Positions 20,022 to 30,506 of a stretch of 64,000 nt of DNA are shown here, one piece after another. The notes beneath the pieces were generated by a model. The model made no database searches, had not been told where the DNA came from, and worked only from the letters and a program-made list of their open reading frames with translations. The translations under genes and the position numbers were made by a program. The stretch comes from Amoebophrya sp. A120 (taxonomy: Eukaryota > Sar > Dinophyceae > Syndiniales > Amoebophryaceae), in assembly GCA_905178155.1 (NCBI GenBank), contig CAJINV010000003.1, positions 3,715,600 to 3,779,599 on the forward strand. The letters run 5' to 3'. The first letter of the stretch is position 1; the number at the start of each line of letters is the position of its first letter.

Positions 20022-22682
20022 TTATTCTAGTTCATAGCCAAAGCCGCCCGCACTGAAGTAGATTGCTTCGCCGAGCACTCCCCTAGCGGTCGCGTCCTGC
20101 GCCAACATGCAGCACTGTCGCCACAACTCGCGGACCCACGGGCACTTCAGCTGCTCCTCAAAATCCTCCGCGGGCGTCACCTCCTGCTTGCTGCGCGCCA
20201 GCTCAGCCAGCCCTCCCTTCACGTACCCAAACCGCTTCCAATCCGCATACTGGGAGGAAACGTTCGCCCGGCTGCTCCGCGGCAGGCTTCGCTTCTTCAA
20301 ATGCGCCAGAAGTGTGGCGAAGGTTGGCGTCTCCGGCTGTTCGAAATCTACCACTTCGTAAACCGCCTCTGCGTCGGGTATCAAGGTGAAAACAAGTGCT
20401 GCCCCTACCCCCGAGAACAAAAAAAGTAGTTAGCTCTGTGCAAAAGAAATCCCGCCTTCATGTATTTGTGAACAGAAACACCGCATGACAGACAAATAAC
20501 AGACTGACTTAGAAGGCATCTCTGATAAACGCTCCTGACTGCTGATGTAATTCCCCAACTGAAAGAGCGGAATCGCAAGGATATCCAAAAAGTTTCCCAG
20601 GAGAGGGCCACACTTTTCACCTGCATACTGTACAGCGGTGCCTCTCGGGGGGCTGCCGCCCTTCTGCGCGGGAAGCGGCTGGCTGCGCCGCTGGCGGCGA
20701 CGTCGCGGGTTCTGGCGTCGTAGTGCTGCAGGACCTTGCTCTTCTGCTCCTCCGTCAGTTCGTCCCAGACCTTCTTCTTGAAGTCCGAACAGGACACATT
20801 ATTATTTGTTCCGGCCTATCCACTGCAAATATGTCTGGGTCTGGAAGATTACGAGCCTTGTTGTGCAGGTTCCTCATGACCCATGAAGTCTAGAATGCAG
20901 GACCTAGCGTGACAGGTTATCCCGCATGAGAAAGTCTCTCCGCTTGGTCGAAAGTGGGCAGCTTGTGGCAGTCATGCAACACAGATATTTCCACGGTCCA
21001 GATTTAGCACAACAAGCTGCATGCTTCCAGATCCGGACACTTTTGCACTCGATACCACGACAACCGCCTTTGTCCCGTCCTGAAAAGCACAGCTGCCTTT
21101 GGTGTAGGTTTTGAAGACTTCCATGTGCAGGTAGTACTTGTTCTCCTTAAAGTCCGTAGAGTCGCTGTCGCCCTGCTTCCCACACTGCGCCGATCCTCCC
21201 TGTCCCACCCGCGCTCGCCCTTCGTACACTTTATTTCCGAAGGAGTGCACCATGCAGATTGCGATCCCGTCGTCGTTCCCCCCGAAGTTCTTCCCGTCCT
21301 TGGAGCTCCCCTGCACGATCACGATGTCGCCCTTCTCCAGCCGAAACTCCTGCCAGAAATTCTTCGCCCGCTTCTTCTGGTGGTCCACGGAGTCCTTGTT
21401 CGCCGCGCAGAAGTGCAGCGGAGTCGGCAGCTTCTTCAGCTCCTGCAGCATGCATTCCGCCTGGTGGTCGGATATCCCGTCGCGGTCGAATTTCTTGAAC
21501 AGCACCTCGGGCAATTCGTCCAGCAGTTCGTCTGTGGAGCCATTTGGGTCCGAGATGGGGATAGGGGTCCACCCGACCGCCGATTTGACCCGCTTGCGTC
21601 CTTCGGGGTCAACAACCCAGTCCGCCACTAAAATTGGCTTGGCTGCGTCGTCCGGTGTTTTTTCCCTAAAAGCGACTTCATGACTATGACAGTGCACAAC
21701 TCCCCCTCCCCCTCAGTTGTATAGCATGAACGGCAAAACGAGCATCCGCAAGAATGCCGGTTTTGCATGACAAATTTCCACTGTTCTATTAGGGCTAGCA
21801 GAACTTGCCATTCAAACAGTGCCAAGAGGCACAGCCTGGATTTGGGATTTATAGCATGAACTGCATTACAAGCATCAGCGAGATTGCCCGTTCTGCATGA
21901 CAAATTTCCACTCGAGTGTAGTGCTATCTGGGCTACCAGAACTTGGCATGCAACCAGTGCCAAGAGGCACAGCCTGGAACTGGATTTAAGATTTTGCATA
22001 ACAAATGAGGGGGAGGGGGAGTTGTGCACTCTCGTAATGATTCTTTCGAATCATTCGCACTTTTTCCCAGTCTTCCATCTTTTGCGTAGTTGCTTTTGTC
22101 ATCTTCTTCTTGTTGTCGCCAGCAGCTTGCTTCTTCTTATCATCAGCCTCCTTTTCGTCGTCGCTGGTGGGCAGCAGCGTCTCTTTCTTGGCTTTCGCCT
22201 TCATCACGACCTGTGAGTATATGAGAATAGAAGTAAAAATATGGTATTGCAGCATGCACTAGTAAAGCTGCCATAACGTACGCCGCGCTCCTTTGATACG
22301 ACAGTCTCTAGTAAGTCTTACTGAACCAATGAGATCAAAGGACACGTACCTTTTTATCTTTGCCCGCCACAGCTAGTCCCGCGCTCTCAGATTTGATGAC
22401 TGAGGAAGAAGATGACGACGAATTTGAGGAGGACCCGCTGTTTTCCTTGCTGGATGAGGAGGAGGACGAGGTCGAGCTCGAGGACTCCGGTTTCTTACTA
22501 TTCGGCTTGGCATTTTTCGCTGTACTGCTTGACGAAGCAGCGGCGCTCGTCCCTTTGTTCGACGACACTGGCGCCTTAGCCGAGGCATTAGAACCTTCCA
22601 GATTATTTTCCTTCTTCCGCTTCGCCTCTCCACCGCCGGAATCGCCAACGCCGACGCGCTTTTTGTTGTCCTTCGGCGGCAT
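20022..22682 (-). CDS. Unrecognised Ser/Lys-rich protein, five exons, about 568 aa
   Basis: Exons: 22682-22350, 22210-22037, 21685-21056, 20815-20629, 20404-20022. The start MPPKDNKK opens a Lys/Ser-rich tail with long Ser runs (about 1-110), followed by a Lys-rich segment (about 111-165) and a globular part with ..LEKGDIVIVQGSSKDG.. in the middle. Two junctions are GT-AG (AAG/GTACGT..CACAG/GTC, and TACA/GTATGC to TAG/GG). Two others are introner insertions, family 2 (about 21690-22036) and a diverged family 1 (20817-21054); removing them keeps the frame open (..RKNH/SHEVAF.. and ..KAVVV/AGTNNN..). The last canonical junction has alternative donors (20629 or 20621), so a few residues there are uncertain. 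The basic tail suggests nuclear or nucleic-acid association, which is only inference. Confidence 0.75.
20817..21054. mobile_element. Family 1 introner, diverged copy
   Basis: The left end TATCCACTGCAAATATGTCT and the right end ACTTTTGCACTCGATA still match the family 1 terminal repeat with several substitutions. The target duplication has decayed to little more than CC. It splits the Ser/Lys-rich gene, whose frame resumes when it is removed. It is probably one of the older insertions here. Confidence 0.8.
21690..22036. mobile_element. Family 2 introner with internal duplication
   Basis: Terminal inverted repeats AGTGCACAACTCCCCCTCCC are at both ends, facing each other. The body contains a ~135-bp segment twice in tandem (both copies include GCATGACAAATTTCCACT and CCAAGAGGCACAGCCTGG), which explains its length relative to the 212-bp copy at 25260. 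The duplication of the target is short (about 4 bp, ATGA) and the exact edge is ambiguous by a few bases. Frame is retained either way. Confidence 0.85.
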
Positions 22683-23557
22683 CGTTCGCTCACGCCGCGT
22701 GCCGGTTGCAACGGTGAAGGTGAAGGTCGTGCAGGGGGAAAATGAGTACTCAAGTGCAGTGGCAGAGATAGAGAATGAGATGAAACACACAAAATATTCA
22801 AAGTTCAGTATCACACGTAAGTAATTTAGACCACAGAATATTAAAACACGAGTATACTTTTGATAGATAGAGATAGTCGCGTGTAGGAGCCCGAAATAAT
22901 GTAACAGTTGTTGTGAAAGTGAGTATTTCTTTGTCGCTCAAAAAAATACAGACGCGTCTTTGGCGTAGACAGTCAACTAGGTAAAAAAAACAAAGTAGTT
23001 AATAATACGTGAATATTTGTCGCTCAAAAAAAATACGGACGCGTCTTTGGCGTCACAGACACAGATACGTAGCATTTTTTTATCAGTTTAGTCGTTACTG
23101 AATCTTAATCCAAAGCGTTCCTATGATTTTGTTTTTTTGCATTTTGTCAAAAGAATCATCAAGAGAAAAGTCGAGTCACTTGGAAACACGTCGGTGCTGA
23201 TCTCTTTGTGTCTCGTGTCGTCCTCATTTGTTGCTCCGCTTCTACCTCGGATGCTGTTACACACTGGTCGGCGGTTTCTCAACTCGAGACGCTTTGAAAT
23301 TCCAGCAGGGTAAGCATTCTTCATCGCATTTCCGTAGCACATCATCTTCATCGATCATGCTGTAGCAACTGGTGCTGATGTAAAATGCAAAAACAAATAG
23401 AATAAAATCTCGTCTGAACACCCACAAACCTCGACGAAAGCGCCGTGGTCCACAACGGAACTATTAACGCGACAAAACGCCTGCTGTCGCACTCTGCTCT
23501 GTATCTATTCTGTTCCACTAGTTCTTCATCTTGCAGCTGCTTCTTCGAATAATATTG
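22683..23557. other. Spacer between the Ser/Lys-rich gene and the EF-hand gene
   Basis: AT-rich and non-coding. It includes two copies of a 40-base phrase containing TCGCTCAAAAAAA and GACGCGTCTTTGGCGT (about 22933-22970 and 23020-23060), a local duplication about 85 bp apart. No gene seen. Confidence 0.5.
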
Positions 23558-24334
23558 TCATCTCATGACGCAACTAAGCAGGTTCGTGTTTTTCCTTCGC
23601 GAGGGACTTGTCGCTTGTACATCTTTTTTTCGTTCCCTATCAAAAGCTCCCTCACAACTCGCGTTGTTGTCGTTTTCATCATCGTCACAGGAGGACGACG
23701 CACTGCTGCTTGTTGCTCCGCCCTCGGTTGTGGACCCGGAACCTGAGGCCGTCGAACTGTGGGCCTTGAAAGAAGATGCTGAACCTCCACCTTTCGTTGC
23801 CCGCAGCCCCCGCTCTACTGCGCTGCCCCCCACCACCAGTAGTTCCTTGCCTTCCGCTCCCGCCGGGCTGCCCGTGTTCACCTTGCGCGGCGTAGGGCTG
23901 ATGCAGTTCACCAGCTTCGTGGCGATTACGGCCACGTCCTCGTAGTCGAACTGCCCGTCGCCCGTGACGTCGAGCAGGCGGTGGAGGAAGCTGGACAGTT
24001 TTCGGGACACAAACCAAAAAATTTTCGGCACGGAGATCAGCCGCAATTCGTGCAGCACGAAGAGCACCAGCACGACCCCGCTCGCCAGCCACGAATCCAC
24101 CATGGAATACCGCAACAGGAACCAGGAGACGCGGAAGAAGTAGTAAAACAGGGTGGCCGACCCGATGATGTTGCTCAGCAGGTAGAAACAGCACGCGAGC
24201 TTCCAATTTCCGTAGTACCACAGCCACAGCGTCGTCACCAGTTTCAGCCCCAGGGTCCCGACCTGCTGCCCGAATTCGTAAACAAAAAACGCGCCCTCAA
24301 CGAGAAAGCTCGCCCGGTCCATGAGATCCAACAT
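23558..24334 (-). CDS. Membrane protein with one EF-hand, 258 aa
   Basis: Single exon from ATG at 24334. Residues about 25-110 form roughly three hydrophobic segments (..LVTTLWLWYYGNW.., ..LSNIIGSATLFYYFF.., ..SGVVLVLFVLHEL..). They are followed by a juxtamembrane helix and a well-formed EF-hand loop DVTGDGQFDYED (about residues 142-153) with acidic or polar ligands at positions 1, 3, 5, 7, 9 and 12. The C-terminal third is Ser/Thr/Gly/Asp-rich low complexity. Calcium binding is predicted from the loop. The domain order, membrane bundle then cytosolic EF-hand, suggests a calcium-regulated membrane protein, but I cannot assign it to a channel or transporter family. Confidence 0.75.
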   Translation of the reverse strand: MLDLMDRASFLVEGAFFVYEFGQQVGTLGLKLVTTLWLWYYGNWKLACCFYLLSNIIGSATLFYYFFRVSWFLLRYSMVDSWLASGVVLVLFVLHELRLISVPKIFWFVSRKLSSFLHRLLDVTGDGQFDYEDVAVIATKLVNCISPTPRKVNTGSPAGAEGKELLVVGGSAVERGLRATKGGGSASSFKAHSSTASGSGSTTEGGATSSSASSSCDDDENDNNASCEGAFDRERKKDVQATSPSRRKNTNLLSCVMR

Positions 24335-25054
24335 TGTGCTATTGTTCTCTGCTGTTTACAAACAAGCAAGGAGAAGCTTCTCGGCCATGGGAGTTTCGCT
24401 TGAAGAGCTTGACGCCCAGTTACGCACTTTTTAGTAGATCAATCGTCTTTATCTCGGTGAGGTAAGGCAGTATCATAGAATTATGCCCTCTCTTCGTTAA
24501 AACAGCCGACAACTTCGCTTCCCCCCACTACGTAACACTAGCCCTTTCCATATGAAACGGCGTTCTTCGACATGCCCAGCAACTCTGCTCTCTTTCTTCT
24601 CGCGACCCTCCCGAGTGTTAAAACGAAAGCGGTAGCGGAATGGTGAAAAGACAAAAAGTATAAACGAGCAAGAAATTTTGACGTCTCTTTGTTGTTTCTG
24701 GGCCTGGCCCCTGGGGCCACATTGCCCGCAAGCGATTTGCTTGAATTGATTCTGGTTGAAAAAACAAGTTCGTCAGGAATCCGTTCATCGCAAGCTCCTC
24801 TACAATGAGTCCTATGTTCTTGGGCACCTTTTTCAGCCCTAATTCGATTACAATATCACAGGTACATCCGGGTAGGATCATCACAGGATATATGCTTATC
24901 CTCAAGCAACAGGTGGAAAAATTCTACGGTCTTCAGGAAATCGAAATGGAAACCAAATACTCAACTTCCAGAAAGTCATAAATTTTACTGCGCCCTATCC
25001 AGACAGGAACACTAAAAACACGCTTTCCTTTTTAGAAGTGTGCGTATGATGTTT
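24335..25054. other. Spacer between the EF-hand gene and the SLC44-like gene
   Basis: Non-coding by eye; short ORFs on the minus strand (24618-24905) lack recognisable features. It probably contains the 3' UTR of the transporter and the 5' flank of the EF-hand gene. Confidence 0.4.
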
Positions 25055-28000
25055 TTACTCCTCTGCAATTAAAAATGAGTGGTGCGCGTTCGTTCCTTCG
25101 ACAGTGTGTGGTCGATCGCCGCTTCTGGTGCGAAAGGAGAAGTCTTTGCTTGTTCTTTCGTTACACAGCTGCACCGACGCTTGCTCTACTACTTGCCATA
25201 TTGTCATCTTCACTTGCAGCAGCACATTTTTCCCTTCTGGTTGGGGTCCTTCAGGTATGCAAGTGCACAACTCCCCCTCCCCCTCGTTTGTATTGGCAAA
25301 ACACCAATGACACATCCTGCCTTTAGGCACTATCTGCATGCCAAATTTTCGCACCTCAAACAGTACTACAATCTGGGCACAGATTTGTCATGCGGAGGCC
25401 ACATATCAGCGGGTGTTTGTGTTGCTGTTCGTGCCATACAAATGAAAGGGAGGGGGAGTTGTGCACTCTCATATGAGGAAGCCCTTGAGTTCCTCCGGGG
25501 TGTACTGCGCACCGCCGCTGCCGCCCTTGGCGTTGAGCTCCTCGTCGGCGACGAAGCACTGCAACGTGGTGTCGACCGCGAGCCCAAACACGTCCATAAA
25601 CAGCTGGGAGACCACGTACCCGATCATGAAGAAGAGCAGCACGCACATAACCGGACTGGAAATGTCGTCCTCGTACATGGCATTCAGCACGAAGTACCCG
25701 ATAATCGTTGTGAAGACCGTGATAAAAATCATCCCGATGGCCCGCACCAGGGAGCCGATCATGGCCAGGATCCCCAGCCGCGCGGCGTTCCGCAGGATCA
25801 GGCAGAACGCGGCCCAGGCGCTGCGGCAGAAGTTCTTCCCCAAAATCGCGATCTGGATGTAGGCGTTTTTGTTCAGAAACTTCACGAACCGCTCGAAGCA
25901 CCGCACCAGGCACTGCAGAAGCGCGGCAATCTTCATCATGATGTAGTTCTTCTGCGCCTGCGCATTCCGCTTCACGTACTCCAGCGCATACTTGATGAAC
26001 TGCACCACAGCGAGAATGAACGCCCCGAAGCACAAAGAGCCTGCATTTGTAGTTTTCAGGCGAAGGATAGTTTCACTGCATCATGCTCGACGTGCGAATC
26101 ATAATTGAAATTTTTAACAATAGAAGGGAAACATTAGGGAAACAAGCAGTGAGACTGACGCGTAGAAAAAAACCGGCCGAGCGTTCATGTCCTTTTCATC
26201 TTGACACATCATTCTTATACCGAAGTGGTATCGGAAGCAGTTTTTGAGGGACGGCAGGACCGCGGCGTTGTAACCTTTGGAGTCGTTGGGGGTGAAATAC
26301 CAGACCGCCACGGCTCCCGCGATGGTGCACTGCCCGAGCGCCACGATCAGAGCGTTGTTCCACAGGAGTGAAAAGAAAACGTAGGCGAACATCGTGTCGA
26401 AGCCGTACCGCGGGGTTGTGCACCGGTAGCACTTGTCCGTGGTGGTGACGGTACCCCCGCTCACAGTGGTCGAGCAAACGCTGTTCGCGACGGGGGTTCG
26501 CGCTCCGGTTGCGTAGTTGAAGGTGTTCGCGACGCCTTCGTCGTAGAAGTAGTCCCCCGTGGGCCACTCATCGTTGCAAGCGCCGGGGGTGTCGGTGCAG
26601 CCGAAGTCCCAAAATTTGCAGTCGTTGGTGCCCGCTGCGCCAACGAGGGTGTAGGGTCCGGACTTGGAGGTGTCGGTGTTGTCGATGCTGGAGAGGACGT
26701 ACAGGGCCACAATCATCCACACCAGAAACCACAGCAGCGCGACCACCGCCTGGATGGGCGGCAGCAGAATGATGGCCTTGGTCTGGTACACGAACTTTGC
26801 GGCGACCTTGTTGACGGCGATCCCCAACTTGATTCGCGTGCACATGCACAGCACGAATAGAAAGTACAGGGCAGCCAGCGCGAGGAAGATGTAGGACATC
26901 ACTTTGTACCTGCAGGTTTGTGAAAATTCTCGAGCAGAACGAAGAGCATGCTGCTCTGTGATTGTCGGTTTCGCTGGAAGACAAGACTGACCCTGTTGAG
27001 CACCAGTGTTCTTGTACTTGTCTATTTTACTTTCCGTTTTCGGATCAAGAAGGTTAAATACGAATCCCGGTCTGCTTCGTCCTTGGTCACGCAATCCTCG
27101 ACGGTGGTCGTGGTGGCGGGAGTGGTCTCGGTTCCGTTGGTAACAACCGCCGCTACATTCATCGTTTTGTCCTCGCAAGACTGCATCGCAAAACCGTAGA
27201 TGCCCGCCCCCAGCAGCAAGCCGAACACGGATCCGATGGCGCCCCAAACGATGTACGCAACGAAGAACCGGAGCAGGATCATGAAGACGAAACCTAGGAG
27301 CCATATGAGTTGTAATTCATTTTGTTACACGACTTCTACAAGGTAAAAACAAGCACCACAAACAAATACAAGTGTACCGGTCGCGTATTAGACTGAACGG
27401 GGCTCATGAAACTGACCTACGAAGCAGTCCGGTGACCTTGTTTATTGCGTTTTCTTCATATCTAACCGACAAGAGTAGGAGCAGAATCTGCTTAAGTAGT
27501 ACCGATGACGAGGGCAAGGATTCCGACTATGACGAAGGCCCAGGCCGCGGTGGAAATGTCTCCGATCATGGTTCCGAAATCGGCGGTGACGTCGCCCATG
27601 GCCGACGATTCCGACATGGAGGAGGCCGCACTCGCAGCCGCGTTGCCCAGTGCCGCGGCGGCCGCAGCGCCCATCTTCATCACGCACATGTTGCCGATCG
27701 CCGAAAATTCCAGCCCGGGGTAGGGCACGCAGTACTGCGGCGCATCGTTGCAGACGGAAAGCGGCAAAGCCTGGTAGCTCAGCATGTCCGCCAACACCGA
27801 GGGCATCGCGTTTTGGGCCCACAATCGCGCAACAATCGGATACCTCATGATTACCACGAGTGGTTGGATTTGGATTTTTATGCACCGGCAGCGCCTTGTT
27901 CTTTGCATGCAGTGAAGTAAGTACGATTATAGGACGGGGTCATTCCTCTCGCGGTCCCTTGGCAGCCACGGACGACCAAGGGAATCATGTCGTGGTGCAG

Positions 28001-29607
28001 TGCTTGTCCGAAATCTCTCGCCAAAAATTTTATCTCTAAGAACATGCTACTTTCTTACCAGGAAGTGGTCGGTGCCGGGTGGTACTGGTACGTTCGCGCG
28101 GCTCCGCTCGTCGAATTCGAGCCGACTGCCCCGGCGGTCGCTTTCGCCCCGAGCGCAAACGCGGTCACGGCCTCACAAGAAGTCGCGCAAGAAGCCGTAA
28201 AAAAGGTTCCCAGCTGCTGCAACATACTGGGGCTCCCGCTGGTCAGCATGCTCGGATCTCCGCTTGCGAGTGCGGTCATTTTGGCTGCCGGATCGTCCCC
28301 GCTCGCGCCCGCGCACATAGCGGTTGCATCCGCCATAGCGCTGGTGTAGGCGGCGCTACTGGGGATACCTTAAGTGCAAAAGTCTATCAGATTGCCTGGT
28401 CGTGTGCCAGCAGAAATTTTCTATAAACACATCATTCCCGATGTTGATCACCAGAAAATCATAGGAGGAAGCCGCTCTTTGTCGTCGACATCTTTAACGC
28501 AGCAGAGCGATACCGTACGTGGTCGCGTACGCAATTTTTGTGCCCTGGTTACAAATATAGTTTCCCGCCCCGACGAAGTCCATCATGGCCTGAGCGTTCA
28601 TCGCAAAAAACTGCTTCTCATATCCTTCAAGCGCCCAGCCTGGCCCGTCTGCTTGGGCGTTCCAAGGATTGAAATTCCCGTTCGAGCCGCAAAAACCGCC
28701 CTTCCAATCGCGCGGAGCAGTCAACCGGACCGGATCCCCGTCACCGCCGATGGCAATCCCCATGATGATGATGAAAACCACCTGGAGGTGTAAATTTTTG
28801 AAATGCATGCCACATGCGCATCGCCTTTCCGGCGCCCGATAAGGAAATATTGGAAGCGTCTTCTTGCAAATGCGTGTTGATAATTGTTCACCTAGAAAAT
28901 CAATGCGTGACCACCTCCCTTAGTACCCAGTGCGCCGCGAAGGCGATGAGACAGAAGATATCCGTGCATCCTCGGTTTTTCACCGGCCCGTTGGAGCAGT
29001 CGTTTTCCCCGCCCTTTTATCAAATGTAAAAGTGTCTGGGTCTGGAAGATTGCAACTTGTTATGCTAAATCTGCAGCATGCAAAAATCTGTGCTGCATGA
29101 TTACCAAAAGTCGTCCAATTTTGACCAAGTCGGGAGGTAGTTTCTCATGCAGGATAGGCATTAGAAAGGTCTCGCAGAGTCTCAATCTGTCATGCTAGGT
29201 CCTGCATTCCAGACCTCATGGGTCATGGAAAAGCAGCATGACAAATCGCGCATTCTTCCAGACCCAGACATTTTTTCATTTGATACCTTTTCTAAGGGCT
29301 TGTCTTCGGCCGGGTTGGCGTCCGCAGTCGGCTTTTCGTCTATGACCCGCTCAAACGTTACAATCTCAAATGTTACAATAGAATCTGGATTTTGTGTTGC
29401 ATGATGAGCATGACAGACCCGCACTGCGTTCCACTTTCTGCATTACAAATTTCGCCAGATTCTACTGCGGTTTGGGACTCCTGAACTTGTCATGCGCAAT
29501 GCCGTGGGAGTAGGCTAGGCCATGCACCTTTTGCATCACAGATTTTCATATTCTATTGTAACAGTTGAGATTGTAACAGCTGAGCGGGTTATATCGTCCT
29601 CCGACAT
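25055..29607 (-). CDS. Choline-transporter-like (CTL/SLC44 family) membrane protein, ten exons, 936 aa
   Basis: Exons: 29607-29594, 29335-29286, 29012-28927, 28781-28514, 28368-28059, 27894-27503, 27293-27062, 26909-26221, 26040-25472, 25255-25055. Seven junctions are GT-AG with matching phase. The other three are introners of three different families. The N-terminus MSEDEKPTADANP leads to the CTL-type ..NRGCTDIFCLIAF.. first helix. A long extracellular loop with cysteines follows, then multiple helices (..GAIGSVFGLLLGAGIYGF.., ..VMSYIFLALAALYFLFVL.., ..IQAVVALLWFLVWMIVAL..). The family signature region YHFGSLCFGAFILAVVQFIKY is rebuilt across an intron, followed by a conserved C-terminal bundle. 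Family members move choline or related amines across the plasma or organelle membrane. The protein is longer than animal CTLs (~650-700 aa) because of its loop. Only 14 nt of coding sequence precede the first introner. Confidence 0.93.
25260..25471. mobile_element. Family 2 introner, 212 bp
   Basis: Facing terminal repeats of about 33 bp contain GTGCACAACTCCCCCTCCC. TATG is present on both sides (25256-25259 and 25472-25475); if the element is instead taken to start with TATG like the other families, the flanks are TCAGG and TGAGG. Removal joins ..EELKGFLI to PEGPQPEG.. in frame in the SLC44-like gene. Confidence 0.9.
29018..29285. mobile_element. Family 1 introner, target duplication CCTTT
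   Basis: The left end TATCAAATGTAAAAGTGTCT and the matching inverted right end AGACATTTTTTCATTTGATA are flanked by CCTTT at 29013-29017 and 29286-29290. Removal joins ..DKPLEKG to GENDCSNG.. in frame in the SLC44-like gene. 268 bp. Confidence 0.92.
29341..29593. mobile_element. Family 3 introner, target duplication TCGTC
   Basis: Terminal inverted repeat of about 45 bp: left TATGACCCGCTCAAACGTT, then ACAATCTCAAATGTTACAAT; the right end read in reverse is TATAACCCGCTCAGCTGTT, then ACAATCTCAACTGTTACAAT. TCGTC flanks it at 29336-29340 and 29594-29598. It interrupts the SLC44-like gene 14 nt after the ATG; removal gives ATG TCG GAG GAC GAA AAG. 253 bp, single copy in this window. Confidence 0.92.
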
Positions 29608-30506
29608 CTTGCCCGCCCCTGGAACAAAACTACACCTGCGCCAAGAAGTACCACTGTACCACTCAGTCTCTCCTACTGTCAGTTTTTACACAGAGACAGC
29701 AAGTGAGGAAAAAATAATTCAGCAATAGAAAAGGAATGCGTATCCTCTGTAGGAAAGAACCGGAGACGCAAAGTGCGGACTCGCACTGCAATCAATCTCG
29801 TGCGGAGCAGATAGTTTTTTCCCTCACTCTCATTCATTACACGTCTTCCAGTTGCTTTTCTGAATGATTTCAGCAAGATGACCGCCATGTTGTATCCTGA
29901 GTGTTCACGTTCTAGAAAAAACCCCTCCTCTCTTTCACTCCTGTGACCCTGAATCAGGTTGATTCCAATACCAATGAACAAGAGGAATACGACACAAGGG
30001 CTTGCTCATTCGGAAAATACAGGTTTTTTTTTCGACGTTCGAAGCCGCATGATTGCAAATCGGTATTCTCGTACAATAAAAGCTTCTGCTCAGTAGCAGC
30101 AAGGCTACTGTAAAAGCAAAGTTTTCCGGGTATTCTCAACGGCATCCAATAGTAAGTACCTCAACAACTGTCTCTTCCGTGACAAAGCCACAGAATGAAT
30201 TTACCTTTTAATACGTTTACGCGTTGTACATAAACTCTCACAGAGACTCGAAAGCTCACAGTATCATCATTCAACGGAATAGTTCACAGTTCGCTACAAA
30301 GTTCAAGTTCAGTTTGCGAAAAATACGATTGACCTGTATTCCTACGTCGATATAATTGCCCATAGAATCACGTTTCTTGCTGCCAGCCGCTGCTTCCCGA
30401 TGATGCGTCAGAAGTCCAGCCCTTGCAAGATCACGACTGGAACAATCCGCGCTTTTGGCGCAAGACCGCAACACCCGAAGAGACGAGCAGCCGGGTACTC
30501 ACTAAT
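29608..30506. other. Spacer between the SLC44-like start and the ubiquitin-like gene
   Basis: No supported gene; small ORFs without recognisable content. Likely 5' flank of the transporter and 3' UTR of the next gene. Confidence 0.4.
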
